A stretch of 64,000 nt of DNA from Clostridiaceae bacterium (GCA_012522505.1 JAAYKJ010000004.1:1-64000), one strand, 5' to 3'. Positions 21,064 to 32,185 are shown, counted from the stretch's first letter. Made by a program: numbers and translations. Notes: generated by a model not told the origin, from the letters alone.

Positions 21064-21241
21064 AGAGCAAACCTCCTTTAGGTTAATCTTCATGTTTCCT
21101 TGAAACAACTCTATATTATACCCGCTGTCAAAACATAAAACACACACCGAAGATCCACTGGCAGTTATTTTTCGTATCTCCGCTTTGCGCTTTGTTCCAG
21201 TGGATATACATAAACACACATTTTATCAACAATGGCATTGT

Positions 21242-23413
21242 TCAGAACATGGTTACCTGTTTTTCTTCCTTGTCTTCATCCTTCAAATAATAACCCATGG
21301 CCGGGATATTTTTCGTTCTGTAGTAGTCTGTATCTGCAAAGGATACTTCGTCCAGTTCACGGATTTTGCTCATGATACTGCCTTTTTTTGATCTCAGCAC
21401 CTGGATACCGACGGAAGTCCTTGTCGTTTTTTCGTTTACGTCTTTCGTATTGAAAATAAGCACTTTATCAATATTGGAAAACGCAACAAGCTCTCTGTCT
21501 TCCTGCAAAAAACGAATATCACAAAGTGGTGAACTGTTCGAATAGGCATTCGCCAGCTTTTTACGATTGGTTTTTGTTGCATAGCTGGCAAGTGGTATTT
21601 TTGCTGATTTCCCATTATGAAATGAGAACAATATATGGCCAGAATAATCCTCGGTGCAGACCATATACAGAATCCTTTCATTGGGTGCCAACTCAAGCAG
21701 GTTTTCAAGATATTCTCCCAAGCTGGACGCCTTGCAGTCGTTAATTTCATGAACCTTCATTTTATATGCGGTATATTGGTCTGATATAAGGATTAGTTCA
21801 GCTTTGTTCCTTGCTTCAAGCTCTTGAACAATCACATCTTCTTCCTTCAGCTTTTGTTCTCCGGCCGAGCGGAGAGATGTCAGCGGAATCTTTTTCAGAT
21901 AACCCTGCTGTGTTAGAAACAGTTTTACGTTATAATCTTCAATGAGAATTTCGTGTGTAATTTCTTCAATATTATCTTCATGTAACACTCCAGTTTTTCT
22001 GTCCTTACCGTACTTTTTCGATATTTCCTTCAGCTGCGCACAGATGATATTCAATACCCTGGACTCTTTACGGTATATATCCTTAAGGTCGGCAATTTCG
22101 GCTATCAATGACTCCATCTCGGAGGTTTGCTTTAAAATGTATTCCCTGTTCAGGTTTCTAAGCTTTATCTCTGCGATATATTCTGCCTGTAATTGATCGA
22201 TATGGAAGCCCTTCATCAGGTTTGGAACCACTTCGTTTTCTTTGGTGGTACCACGAATAATCCGGATGGCTTTATCGATATCGAGAATGATTTGAGATAG
22301 CCCTTCCAGCAAATGTAGCCTTTCCGACTTTTTCTGGATGTCATAGGCGGTCTGCCTTTTAATGCACATCATTCGGAATTCAATCCAGGCATCCAAGATC
22401 CCCTTTATGCCCAAAACCTGAGGATATCCGTTTACAAGAATGTTGAAATTACAACTGAAGCTGTCTTCAAGCGGCGTCAACTTGTAGAGTTTGTTCATCA
22501 GAGTTTCCGGATCTGTGGAACGCCTTACATCAAGAGTTATTTTCAGACCTTTCAAATCGGTCTCATCCCGTACATCAGTGATTTCCTTTATTTTCCCGTC
22601 CTTTACCAATGCAGCCACAGAATCGATAATCGCTTCTGCAGTAGTGGTATATGGAATCTCATAGATCTCAATATAGTTGTTTTTTCTGTCGACACGATAT
22701 CTTGCGCGAACCTTAAAGCTTCCCCGGCCGGTATCATAAATTCGTTCCAAATCCTTTTCGTTGACGATCAGATCCCCTCCGGTTGAGAAGTCCGGAGCTT
22801 TCAGGTAATCTTGAATATTAATATTGTCATTTTTGATATAAGCAACCGTCGCCTGACAAACTTCACGAAGATTAAAGCTGCAGATATTGGAAGCCATGCC
22901 CACAGCTATTCCTTGGTTAGGATTCACCAGAATATTCGGGAAAACCGAAGGCAAAAGTGTAGGTTCCTTCATGGTTGCGTCGTAATTATCGACAAAATCA
23001 ACGGTATCCTTGTCGATATCCCTGAAAAGCTCTGCTGCGATATCTGCCAGCTTCACTTCCGTGTATCGTGGTGCAGCAAATTTCATATCTCTTGAATACA
23101 CTCGGCCAAAGTTCCCCTTCGATTCCACCAGGGGATGAAGAAGTGCACCGTTACCTGTTGTAAGCCTGACCATTGTTTCATAGATAGCCATATCACCATG
23201 TGGATTCAGCTTCATCGTCTGTCCTACAACATTGGCGGACTTTGTTTTTATACCTTTCAAAAGACCCATCTTGTACATGGTATACAGCAGCTTGCGATGG
23301 GATGGTTTCAGGCCATCAATCTCGGGAATGGCACGGGATACAATGACGCTCATCGCATACGGCATATAATTTTGTTTCAGTGTTTCTACTATTTTTTGTT
23401 CGGTAAATTTCAT
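21242..23413 (-). CDS. type IIA DNA topoisomerase subunit A (ParC/GyrA-like)
   Basis: PYAMSVIVSRAIPEIDGLKPSHRK, AAPRYTEVKL with catalytic Tyr, EPTLLPSVFPNILVNPNQGIAVGMA. Confidence 0.93.
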   Translation of the reverse strand: MKFTEQKIVETLKQNYMPYAMSVIVSRAIPEIDGLKPSHRKLLYTMYKMGLLKGIKTKSANVVGQTMKLNPHGDMAIYETMVRLTTGNGALLHPLVESKGNFGRVYSRDMKFAAPRYTEVKLADIAAELFRDIDKDTVDFVDNYDATMKEPTLLPSVFPNILVNPNQGIAVGMASNICSFNLREVCQATVAYIKNDNINIQDYLKAPDFSTGGDLIVNEKDLERIYDTGRGSFKVRARYRVDRKNNYIEIYEIPYTTTAEAIIDSVAALVKDGKIKEITDVRDETDLKGLKITLDVRRSTDPETLMNKLYKLTPLEDSFSCNFNILVNGYPQVLGIKGILDAWIEFRMMCIKRQTAYDIQKKSERLHLLEGLSQIILDIDKAIRIIRGTTKENEVVPNLMKGFHIDQLQAEYIAEIKLRNLNREYILKQTSEMESLIAEIADLKDIYRKESRVLNIICAQLKEISKKYGKDRKTGVLHEDNIEEITHEILIEDYNVKLFLTQQGYLKKIPLTSLRSAGEQKLKEEDVIVQELEARNKAELILISDQYTAYKMKVHEINDCKASSLGEYLENLLELAPNERILYMVCTEDYSGHILFSFHNGKSAKIPLASYATKTNRKKLANAYSNSSPLCDIRFLQEDRELVAFSNIDKVLIFNTKDVNEKTTRTSVGIQVLRSKKGSIMSKIRELDEVSFADTDYYRTKNIPAMGYYLKDEDKEEKQVTMF

Positions 23414-23514
23414 AGGTTTATCCTCGTCAGTTTCATCAAATCCACTCGCTTCTATTAATAATTGTATCGTAAGTTTCTACGGGTTGCAGGTTAAAAACCA
23501 CTGAAGCGCAAGGT

Positions 23515-25491
23515 TTAGCTAACATCAAGCATGTCCATGTATTCATGACCATGCTCTGAAATGTAATCCTTCCTGCCTTGGAGGTTGTCTCCCAGCAGCA
23601 AATCAAAGAACTCTTTCGTCACCTCAACGCTATCCGGGACAACTTTGATCAGTTTCCTTGTTTCGGGGTTCATGGTTGTCTGCCACATCATTTCCGGATC
23701 ATTTTCCCCTAGCCCCTTCGAACGCTGTATACTCAATTTTTTCCCTTCATGCTTTTGAAGGATTGCATTCTTCTCTTTCTCGCTATAGGCAAACCAGGTT
23801 TTATCCTTATAATGGATTTCAAACAGCGGGGACTCCGCGATATATACCTTACCTTTCTGAATTAGGGTGGGGGTTAGGCGATATAGCATAGCGAGAATTG
23901 ATGTGCGGATGTGGAAACCATCTACATCCGCGTCGGTGCAAATGATGATTTTATCCCAACGCAGGTTTTCCAGGTCAAAGGTACTGAGACTTTTGTTATG
24001 CCTTGATTTTATCTCTACACCACAGCCCAGCACCTTCAGAAGATCAACAATAATTTCGCTCTTAAAGATCGTGTCATATTCTGCTTTCAAACAATTCAGT
24101 ATTTTGCCCCGGACAGGGATAATCGCCTGGAATTCGGCATCTCTCCCCATCTTGCACGATCCCAGCGCCGAATCCCCTTCAACAATATACAGCTCGCGTT
24201 TTGAAATATCCTTCGTCCTGCAGTCTACAAATTTTTTTACACGGTTTGCAAGATCAACTTTTCCCGCCAGTTTCTTTCTAATATCAATTCTTGCCCTTTC
24301 AGCTGTTTCCCGGCTTCTTTTATTGAGGAGTACTTGGTTTGCCACTCTTTCGGCTTCTTCCTTGTTCTCAATCAGATAAATCTCCAGCTGTTCCTTTAAA
24401 AAGTCGGTCATCGCTTCCTGGATGAACTTGTTTGTTATGGATTTTTTGGTCTGGTTCTCATAACTGGTTATCGTGGAAAAGGAACTGCTAACCAGGATCA
24501 GGCTGTCCTGAATATCAGCGAAGGTGAGCTTCGATTCGCCTTTGTTATACTTATTATTATTTTTCAGGTATTTATCCAGCTCATAAACAAGCGCGTTTTT
24601 TACCGCCCGGTCGGGAGCTCCCCCATACTCTAAAAAGCTTGAATTATGATAGTATTCCAAAACATTCACTTCGTTGTGGAACATAAAGGCAATCTGCATT
24701 TTTACCTTATATTCAGGCTTATCTTCCCGATCGCGGCCTTTTGCGAAGGATTCATAAAACTGAACCTCTGTTAGCCCTGGCGAATTGGCAAGTTCACTGA
24801 CATAATCTACAATTCCTCTTTCATAATAAAAGTTTTCAGTAGTACCGGATTCTTCATCCTCAAGCACAAAGGTAATACCCGGATTCACAACAGCTTGTCG
24901 CCTCAGGGTTTCCCTATAATAATCCAACGGTATGCGGATATCGGTAAACACTTCCAAATCGGGCTTCCAATGCTGAATTGTACCCGAATGCGCGTATTTT
25001 GCCTTTTCTTTTTTCAATCCGCCAATGTTTTCACCCTTATGGAACTCAAGGGAATACTTGTAACCATCTCTGAAAACAGTCACTTTCATATACTCTGAAC
25101 TGTATTGCGTGGCACAGGCACCAAGGCCGTTCAGACCAAGGCTATATTCATAGTTCTCACCGCTGTTATTATCGTACTTCCCTCCAGCATACAACTCACA
25201 ATAGACCAGCTCCCAGTTATATCGCTGCTCATTCTGGTTATAGTCAAGTGGAATGCCCCGACCTTTATCCTCTATTGTAATCGAAAAATCTTTGTGGCGT
25301 ATAACCCTGATTTCTTTACCAAACCCTTCACGGGCTTCATCAATTGAATTGGATAGAATTTCAAAGAAAGAATGCTGACACCCCTCCAGCCCATCAGAAC
25401 CGAAAATAACGCCCGGGCGGAGCCTTACACGGTCGGCACCTTTCAGGGATACGATACTTTCATTCCCGTAATTTCGGTTTTCCTTTTTCAT
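23515..25491 (-). CDS. type IIA DNA topoisomerase subunit B (ParE/GyrB-like)
   Basis: DKGRGIPLD, GLNGLGACATQYSS, TOPRIM ELYIVEGDSALGS, DADVDGFHI. Confidence 0.93.
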   Translation of the reverse strand: MKKENRNYGNESIVSLKGADRVRLRPGVIFGSDGLEGCQHSFFEILSNSIDEAREGFGKEIRVIRHKDFSITIEDKGRGIPLDYNQNEQRYNWELVYCELYAGGKYDNNSGENYEYSLGLNGLGACATQYSSEYMKVTVFRDGYKYSLEFHKGENIGGLKKEKAKYAHSGTIQHWKPDLEVFTDIRIPLDYYRETLRRQAVVNPGITFVLEDEESGTTENFYYERGIVDYVSELANSPGLTEVQFYESFAKGRDREDKPEYKVKMQIAFMFHNEVNVLEYYHNSSFLEYGGAPDRAVKNALVYELDKYLKNNNKYNKGESKLTFADIQDSLILVSSSFSTITSYENQTKKSITNKFIQEAMTDFLKEQLEIYLIENKEEAERVANQVLLNKRSRETAERARIDIRKKLAGKVDLANRVKKFVDCRTKDISKRELYIVEGDSALGSCKMGRDAEFQAIIPVRGKILNCLKAEYDTIFKSEIIVDLLKVLGCGVEIKSRHNKSLSTFDLENLRWDKIIICTDADVDGFHIRTSILAMLYRLTPTLIQKGKVYIAESPLFEIHYKDKTWFAYSEKEKNAILQKHEGKKLSIQRSKGLGENDPEMMWQTTMNPETRKLIKVVPDSVEVTKEFFDLLLGDNLQGRKDYISEHGHEYMDMLDVS

Positions 25492-25568
25492 TCGTACATC
25501 AACACCCCACTCTTATTATGTTCCCAAGGCCCTGGCAGGGAGGAGTGAGAAAACCCTTCCCATGCAAA

Positions 25569-25580
25569 GAACCTATGTTC
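25569..25580. promoter_or_regulatory. candidate LexA box at the topoisomerase B-subunit promoter
   Basis: GAACCTATGTTC palindrome directly downstream of minus-strand TTGAAA-N17-TAAAAT (25582..25610). Confidence 0.4.
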
Positions 25581-25649
25581 TATTTTACTACATTCTTATA
25601 ACAATTTCAATCTATAGCCCGTTCAGCCTTGCGCTGCCAACCATGTTCA

Positions 25650-25704
25650 GTTACTTCACGCCCTATATACCTGAAGTATAGCTGTGCATAACGGAAACTA
25701 CGCT
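25650..25704 (+). repeat. dispersed hairpin repeat, copy 2
   Basis: GTTACTTCACGCCCTATATACCTGAAGTATAGCTGTGCATAACGGAAACTACGCT. Confidence 0.75.
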
Positions 25705-25758
25705 TCAACCTGGCGATCCCGAACCTTATCCTGTCGATAAACAATAAAGTTAACTGGA

Positions 25759-25787
25759 AAAAATCCGGCAAATGCCGGATTTTTTAT
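25759..25787. terminator. intrinsic terminator downstream of clpX
   Basis: AAAAAATCCGGCAAATGCCGGATTTTTT. Confidence 0.85.
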
Positions 25788-27076
25788 GAAGCAGAATCAA
25801 TATTTTGAGTTTGTTTTTTCTTTTTCGGCGGCAATGCCTTCTTTGTATCATTCAGAACAAGCGTTGGCTCACGTCCTGAAGTAATCGCTTCCTTATCGAG
25901 AATGCATTTCTCAACATTCTTCTTGGATGGAATATCATACATAACATCCGTCAGGGACTCTTCCATGATGGAACGAAGCCCCCTGGCGCCCGTCTTTCGC
26001 TCGAGAGCTTTGTCAGCAATGGCTTGCAGGGCATCATCTTCAATGATTAGCTGAACGCCATCCATTTCAAACAGTTTTGTATACTGCTTCACCAATGCAT
26101 TTTTGGGTTTTGTTAGAATATCAATCAAAGCTTCTCTATCCAGAGAATGTAACGAAGCAACAATAGGAAGACGACCGATAAATTCGGGAATCAACCCATA
26201 TTTCAAAAGGTCTTGCGGGGTTACCAACTGCAACAATTCCCCAATATCCTTGTCTCCGCCACTCTCTGATATGGCACCAAAGCCTATTGTCTTTTTACCA
26301 ATTCTGTTCTGTATAATTTTATCAAGGCCATCAAATGCACCACCACAAATAAACAGAATATGGTTCGTATCAATCTGAATGAATTCCTGATGAGGATGCT
26401 TTCTTCCACCCTGCGGTGGAACTGAAGCAACTGTACCCTCTAAAATTTTCAATAACGCCTGTTGCACCCCTTCACCGCTGACATCTCGGGTAATTGAAGG
26501 ATTATCTGATTTGCGTGCAACTTTGTCGATCTCATCAACGTATATGATACCTTTTTCAGCGCGTTCTATATCATAATCCGCAGCCTGTATCAATTTTAAA
26601 AGAATGTTTTCCACATCTTCGCCCACATAACCAGCTTCAGTCAGCGAGGTGGCATCAGCAATGGCGAAGGGAACATTCAGAATCTTTGCCAAGGTTTGAG
26701 CCAGTAAAGTTTTCCCTGAGCCCGTGGGGCCAACCATCAGGATATTGCTCTTTTGCAGCTCGACATCAGAAGAGACAAGTTCGGAATTAATCCTTTTATA
26801 GTGATTGTATACCGCCACCGACATAGCACGTTTTGCTTTTTCCTGTCCTATGACATATTGGTCAAGTATACTTTTGATTTCAGCAGGCTTTGGAATTTCA
26901 TCCATCTGGATATCCACACTGCTGTCTTCAAACTCTTCTCCGATGATTTCGGAGCATAGCTCAATACACTCATCGCAAATATATACGCCTGGGCCTGCAA
27001 TAAGTCTTTTAACCTGTTCTTGAGTCTTTCCGCAAAAAGAGCATTTCAGCTGTTTTTTCTCTTCATATCTTGACAC
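25784..27076 (-). CDS. clpX: ATP-dependent Clp protease ATP-binding subunit ClpX
   Basis: N-terminal C4 zinc finger [11 protein letters not shown]...[34 protein letters not shown]. Confidence 0.97.
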   Translation of the reverse strand: MSRYEEKKQLKCSFCGKTQEQVKRLIAGPGVYICDECIELCSEIIGEEFEDSSVDIQMDEIPKPAEIKSILDQYVIGQEKAKRAMSVAVYNHYKRINSELVSSDVELQKSNILMVGPTGSGKTLLAQTLAKILNVPFAIADATSLTEAGYVGEDVENILLKLIQAADYDIERAEKGIIYVDEIDKVARKSDNPSITRDVSGEGVQQALLKILEGTVASVPPQGGRKHPHQEFIQIDTNHILFICGGAFDGLDKIIQNRIGKKTIGFGAISESGGDKDIGELLQLVTPQDLLKYGLIPEFIGRLPIVASLHSLDREALIDILTKPKNALVKQYTKLFEMDGVQLIIEDDALQAIADKALERKTGARGLRSIMEESLTDVMYDIPSKKNVEKCILDKEAITSGREPTLVLNDTKKALPPKKKKQTQNIDSAS

Positions 27077-27090
27077 TAATTCTCACCTCT

Positions 27091-27678
27091 TTATTTGCGA
27101 TCCATGACCTGGTCGACAATTCCGTACGCCTTTGCTTCCCATGACGACATGAAATAATCTCTTTCAACGTCAACCTGTATTTTTTCAAGGGGTTGACCAG
27201 TTTTTTCACTTAAAATACGATTTAAGGCATCCTTCTGTTTTAGAATCCATTCTGCGTGAATCTTGATATCGGTGGCCTGCCCCCTGGCACCACCAATAGG
27301 CTGGTGGATCATAATCGTACTGTTGGGAAGGGCATACCTTTTTCCCTTGGTGCCGGCGGTTAACAAAAAAGCGCCCATGCTTGCGGCCATCCCCACGCAG
27401 ATCGTAGATACGTCAGATTTTACATGTTGCATTGTGTCATATATGGCAAGCCCCGCAGTAACCGATCCACCCGGGCTGTTGATGTAAAATTGTATGTCTT
27501 TCTCGGGATCCTTTGCATCAAGAAATAGCATCTGAGCTACAACAAGGCTGGCTGTCACATCATTCACTTCATCGCTAAGAAAAATGATTCGATCCTCCAA
27601 CAGACGGGAGTAAATATCATATGAACGTTCTCCCCTGCTGCTCTGTTCAATTACATAAGGTACCAGTGGCATAATCAT
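27091..27678 (-). CDS. clpP: ATP-dependent Clp protease proteolytic subunit ClpP
   Basis: [46 protein letters not shown]. Confidence 0.97.
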   Translation of the reverse strand: MIMPLVPYVIEQSSRGERSYDIYSRLLEDRIIFLSDEVNDVTASLVVAQMLFLDAKDPEKDIQFYINSPGGSVTAGLAIYDTMQHVKSDVSTICVGMAASMGAFLLTAGTKGKRYALPNSTIMIHQPIGGARGQATDIKIHAEWILKQKDALNRILSEKTGQPLEKIQVDVERDYFMSSWEAKAYGIVDQVMDRK

Positions 27679-27954
27679 CCCCCTTTTCCTTTGCTATGAT
27701 CCCTGTCAGGTATCATAGGTTTATCATCGTTAAGTAAACCTTTTATTAATATTTATAGCCATTTCCATCTGTTCCTCTTCAGGCTCCTTCTGACGCTTGT
27801 AGCGAGTCTAAAAATAATCTGACTGCTCGCTGATGCATCCAAAGTGCGAAGATTTTATCTGCTTAAAGTCTTCTCTTGTAATAAACTTCCCAGCTTGTGT
27901 TCTTTATAAACAAAATTACCCGATATTTGATTCAAGGTATTTTTTGTCGCGAAC

Positions 27955-29226
27955 CTATGCCGTCATCAGCTTTATTGTCTTTCTCGTAATGACAGTATCT
28001 TTAATATATTCTATATCGTCATTCTTTAAATGTTTCTTAAAATCTTCCTTGTCTTGCTTATACTTTTCGGCTGTTTCAGCAATCTCCTCTTCTATCTCTT
28101 CCTCGGTTGCTTCTACTTTTTCTTCGGCGGTAATCTTCTCGAGGACAAGCTGTGTCTTTACATCCTGCAATGCCTTATCCCTATACTCATTTCGAAGCGT
28201 TGTTTCATCCGTTCTCATAATATCCAGATAACCCTGAAGATCCATGCCCTGGTATCGCAGCGACATTTCCAGTCTACGCAGAATATTATCCAGCTGATGC
28301 TCCACCATTACATCGGGGATTTCAATCTCAGCATTTTCAACCGCTTTTTGAATAATCTCATTTTCATAGTTTCTGTCCGCGGTTTCCTGGGCTTCTTTTT
28401 CCATCTTTGATTTTAAATCAGCCTTGTACTCGTCAAGGGTATCAAATTCACTGACATCCTGAGCAAATTCATCATCCAGCTTGGGAAGCTCTTTATATTT
28501 GATCTCATTGATGGTAACTTTAAAGAGTGCTTCTTTACCTTTCAACGTATCGCTGTGATAATCTTCAGGGAATGTAACATTTACATCGACCTGCTGTCCT
28601 TTGTTGGCCCCAACAAGTTGCTCTTCAAAACCGGGTATAAAGGTACCTGAACCAACAACAAGTGTATACCCCTTCGATGAACCGCCCTCAAAAGGTTCTC
28701 CGTCAACAAAGCCCTCGAAATCAATGTTCAGCGTATCCTGCTGTTGAACGGGTCTGTCTTCGATAGTGATTAACCGGGCGTTCATGTCCTGTATTCTTTC
28801 AAGCTCTTTTTGAACATCTTCATCGGTAATATTAACAGGCGTTTTCTCTATCTGAAAACCCTTATATTGCCCTAATTTTACTTCTGGTTTCACCGTAACC
28901 GTTGCGGTAAATATTAAGTTTTGATCTCTGCCTATTTGCTCAATGTCAAGTTCCGGTCGATCAACAGGTATAACATTGTTTTCCTCCAAGGCCTTTTCAT
29001 AAGCTTCCGGGCAGGCTAAGTTGAACGCATCTTCGTAAAAAACACCTTCACCATAATATCTTTCTATAATACTCATCGGAGCTTTGCCTTTTCTGAAGCC
29101 GGGAATGCTATAGCGTCCTTTGTTCTTTAGATATGCCTTTCTAAGGCTCTCGTTAAAAACATCGGCATCAAGTTCAATCGTTAATTTTACGACATTTGTT
29201 TCTACAGTTTCTGCTTTTGATTTCAT
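27955..29226 (-). CDS. tig: trigger factor
   Basis: RYSIPGFRKGKAPMSIIERYYGEGVFYEDAFN; FKBP-like QQQDTLNIDFEGFVDGEPFEGG. Confidence 0.96.
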   Translation of the reverse strand: MKSKAETVETNVVKLTIELDADVFNESLRKAYLKNKGRYSIPGFRKGKAPMSIIERYYGEGVFYEDAFNLACPEAYEKALEENNVIPVDRPELDIEQIGRDQNLIFTATVTVKPEVKLGQYKGFQIEKTPVNITDEDVQKELERIQDMNARLITIEDRPVQQQDTLNIDFEGFVDGEPFEGGSSKGYTLVVGSGTFIPGFEEQLVGANKGQQVDVNVTFPEDYHSDTLKGKEALFKVTINEIKYKELPKLDDEFAQDVSEFDTLDEYKADLKSKMEKEAQETADRNYENEIIQKAVENAEIEIPDVMVEHQLDNILRRLEMSLRYQGMDLQGYLDIMRTDETTLRNEYRDKALQDVKTQLVLEKITAEEKVEATEEEIEEEIAETAEKYKQDKEDFKKHLKNDDIEYIKDTVITRKTIKLMTA

Positions 29227-29379
29227 TATCGATAGTCCTCCTGGGTATCCTAATAAATATGTTAAACAGCTTTTTAAGTTCTTTGCAAATATTTCTTATT
29301 TGCTATGTGTCTAAGTATGTAAGCAATTTTTCAACATAAAATAAAAAAAGTCTCTAAATAAGACCTGAAAGCCTTTATG

Positions 29380-29408
29380 ATTATAACATACTAAATTGTC
29401 ATTGCCAA
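29380..29408 (-). promoter_or_regulatory. sigma-A promoter of tig(-clpP-clpX)
   Basis: minus strand TTGGCA-N17-TATAAT. Confidence 0.6.
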
Positions 29409-29789
29409 TACAAGCTTTTTATTATGGGTAATTTTTGCAACTATCCGCATACCCCTTGCTTGCTCGGGCCTTTGACCAAATTTGTTTCGCATTTTTGGCT
29501 CCGGTTTGTATCAATGTCACCCTGTTACGTGGGATATATTTACAGGAAATGACACCTCTTCGTATTGGATTTCGTATGTGATTTTATATTATTTTTTGCT
29601 CAAATTACCCTTACTATCCCCAGTATCTCCATCAGGAATGCTTTTGTTGCGTACACACCAAACTTGTTATATGTTGTTAAGAATCATTTCCCTCAGACGA
29701 ATATCTTCGACAGCTATCACTTCTTCATCGTCAAGCATATCGTAAAGGCATAACACAATCACCGGTTATTGAAGAAATGTCATATACAA

Positions 29790-29836
29790 AAAACCTGTTA
29801 ACAGGGCTTATTGACAAGCCTGTATAAACAGGTTTT
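29790..29836. terminator. intrinsic terminator of the SRP RNA gene
   Basis: AAAAAACCTGTTaacagg...cctgtaTAAACAGGTTTTT inverted repeat. Confidence 0.75.
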
Positions 29837-29865
29837 TCAGCAAAAATAAAATCGTGCACCTGCCG

Positions 29866-30110
29866 TCGACAGTACAACTACAGACGGTACATTGACAGAA
29901 GGCTCGGATCAGGCACCCCTGCGGCACATCCAGATAACTGCTTACCGCTGCTTCCTTCCGGACCTGACGGGGTTCACAGCCTTGAATTGCGCAAGACCAA
30001 ATCTTCATTGTCTTCTTATCAAGGCCCTGATTCTACAGTTATACGCCTTGGGCAGGAATTCAACCCCGCTATAGCGGGTTGCGGGTACAGGGCACCGCTA
30101 CCTCCCCATC
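29866..30110 (-). ncRNA. ffs: signal recognition particle RNA, bacterial large (Alu-containing) type
   Basis: minus strand CCCCGTCAGGTCCGGAAGGAAGCAGCGGTAAGCAG S-domain; 5' GGGGAGGTAGCGGTGCCCTGTACCCGCAACCCGCTATAGCGGGGTT Alu-like domain. Confidence 0.92.
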
Positions 30111-30311
30111 TAGCACGATGAATCCATTATACTTGATCCGCTGTCAGGTTTCAAGTGGAAATCGGTGCTATCTACGAACACGTATTTATCACCGTTGGTT
30201 ATTCAAAGGAACAGTGAAACGAAAACAAATTATCCCCCGCCCTCGCTCTCACAATTGTGAGTCATCCAGCCAGGAGGGGGACACCTTTTTCATTTGCTGT
30301 TATCCCGTTTA

Positions 30312-30869
30312 TTATTGTTCCATATGCTTTCCTAAAAATGTTGCTGCGGATTGGGCAAGCTTCGTCTCTACATCTCCCATTTTAGACTTTGGATCCATTG
30401 ATAGAAACATGACAGCCCCTATCGGATCACCTTCAGAAATAATGGGAGAAATAACTTGCGACGTGTATTTCTCTTCGTTGTCATCATTCAAGATGGTTAC
30501 TTTCGCTGAATCAGAAGATGGTGCCACAAATATATTTTTCGATTCCATTATTTTTTCAAGCTCATTACTCAATTGCTTCTCGAGAAATTCTTTTTTGGAT
30601 GCACCGGATACTGCGATGATGGAGTCTCGATCTGCCACACATATGATATGACCACTGGTGTTATGCAAAGATTCGGCATATTCCGTTGCAAAATCGCCTA
30701 ATTCACCAATTGGTGAGTATTTCTTAAGAATAACCTCTCCTTCACGGTCAGTAAATATTTCTAATGGATCTCCTTCCCGAATACGCAGTGTTCGTCTGAT
30801 TTCCTTTGGAATTACCACACGTCCCAAATCATCAATTCGTCTAACGATGCCTGTTGCTTTCAAAGTCAA
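30312..30869 (-). CDS. spoVT: stage V sporulation protein T (AbrB-fold regulator plus GAF-like domain)
   Basis: MTLKATGIVRRIDDLGRVVIPKEIRRTLRIREGDPLEIF. Confidence 0.96.
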   Translation of the reverse strand: MTLKATGIVRRIDDLGRVVIPKEIRRTLRIREGDPLEIFTDREGEVILKKYSPIGELGDFATEYAESLHNTSGHIICVADRDSIIAVSGASKKEFLEKQLSNELEKIMESKNIFVAPSSDSAKVTILNDDNEEKYTSQVISPIISEGDPIGAVMFLSMDPKSKMGDVETKLAQSAATFLGKHMEQ

Positions 30870-30904
30870 ATACCTCCTTTCAACCTAAAGAAATCTTTCG
30901 TTCT

Positions 30905-30934
30905 TATTATGATTTGTTCCTGTTGTTTTTATGC
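30905..30934 (-). promoter_or_regulatory. sigma-G promoter of spoVT
   Basis: minus strand GCATA-N18-CATAATA, full match to the B. subtilis sigma-G consensus as recalled (GHATR-N18-CATWHTA). Confidence 0.7.
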
Positions 30935-30999
30935 AAACATACCAATATAAAAGTTTTCAGCCAGATGGTGGTTTGTATGAAGCAAATGATTGCGGATAT

Positions 31000-31034
31000 A
31001 CAAAAAAGTCTGCTCAAATTGCAGACTTTTTATT
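31000..31034. terminator. intrinsic terminator between the prsA-like gene and spoVT
   Basis: AAAAAAGTCTGC-tcaaatt-GCAGACTTTTT. Confidence 0.8.
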
Positions 31035-31141
31035 ACAACGGTTCTTAGCATACAGTTTTAAGGTTTTTATAATCGTAGTTTGTTTGCATAACGTTCATAC
31101 CATAGCCACGCGCCTATCACGGGCATGAACAATTCCCATTA

Positions 31142-32185
31142 TTACTGAAAGCTCTTTTGTGTTATTCGAAACAGTACTTTTTCATTTTTAACCAGATTTA
31201 AGCTCGGATCCTTGTTCCATTCCTGAACCTGATTATAATAAAGTTCATTCAGTTTCCGAGACTTTATCGTGTTCTTTATCTGTTCCTCTTTATCGTCAAA
31301 GGTCGTTTTATTTTCGAGCTTAACAATATGATAACCATACTGGCTTTCAATCATTTCAAATTCACCGGGTTCTGAACTAAAAGCCCAGTCGCTAAATACC
31401 CATAGATATTTTTGAGTATTCGACTGAGCGTAAGTAAATGTATATAAACCTTCGCTATCTTTAGATAAAGCATCCTCTGAGTATTCTCTGATTAAAGCAG
31501 TAATATCTTCCCCTTGCCTGAGCTGTTCCAGTAAACCATTGGCGTATTGCCTTTTCTCCTGTTTCTGCGTATCGGTTAAGCCTTCTTGCTCTGTTGAGAT
31601 AAACAAATGGCTTACGGTTACTTCATCAATAGCATCCCTGTTGTGCTGATAATATGATGCAGCTTCCTGTTCGGTAACAGTTACAGCATCATGGTTGTTT
31701 TCTATAAAGTCGTGCGCCAAGCGGTTTACAATCTCGGATTTCAGCATCATATCCTTGAACTGAGCCAGTGTGAGGCCCAGATCATTTTTTACATAATTCG
31801 CTATCTCCTTGTTTTGCATGGACGCATTCAGATTTTCCAGTATTTCTTTTCTTTCCTTGCCCGATAACTTTATATTGCTCTGTTCTGCTTTTATCAGCTG
31901 TATTTTAAACTCTTTTGCATTTTCAAGGGCTTGATTCATGACAATTGTTTTTGGATCATCACCATCGACAGGCGTAACCCACAGCGCATGAATGTCCTGC
32001 TGGGTGTTCACGCCCGCTTGCCTTTGAGTGTCAATTTTCTGTGCACGCAGGAAAAAAATGTACTCATGGTTGACGATCTTTTGGTTTCCAACCTTTGCAA
32101 CATAGCTCTGTGATTCCCATATAAAATAGCCTACCCCTGCTAAAGCTACCACTACAACGAGTACAATGGTTAAAATTCGCTTCAT
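31142..32185 (-). CDS. PrsA/SurA-like peptidylprolyl isomerase with N-terminal anchor
   Basis: N-terminal TM; VTVSHLFISTEQEG...LREYSEDALSKDSEG parvulin-like region. Confidence 0.85.
   Translation of the reverse strand: MKRILTIVLVVVVALAGVGYFIWESQSYVAKVGNQKIVNHEYIFFLRAQKIDTQRQAGVNTQQDIHALWVTPVDGDDPKTIVMNQALENAKEFKIQLIKAEQSNIKLSGKERKEILENLNASMQNKEIANYVKNDLGLTLAQFKDMMLKSEIVNRLAHDFIENNHDAVTVTEQEAASYYQHNRDAIDEVTVSHLFISTEQEGLTDTQKQEKRQYANGLLEQLRQGEDITALIREYSEDALSKDSEGLYTFTYAQSNTQKYLWVFSDWAFSSEPGEFEMIESQYGYHIVKLENKTTFDDKEEQIKNTIKSRKLNELYYNQVQEWNKDPSLNLVKNEKVLFRITQKSFQ

Noticed and set aside
23867-24379. 170 aa + ORF antisense to the topoisomerase B subunit
   Set aside because: Antisense shadow of a well-supported gene; low-complexity Ser/Leu/Phe composition
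25584-25783. The clpX-topoisomerase spacer as an additional ncRNA gene
   Set aside because: Contents are explained by a promoter, dispersed repeat copy 2 and a terminator
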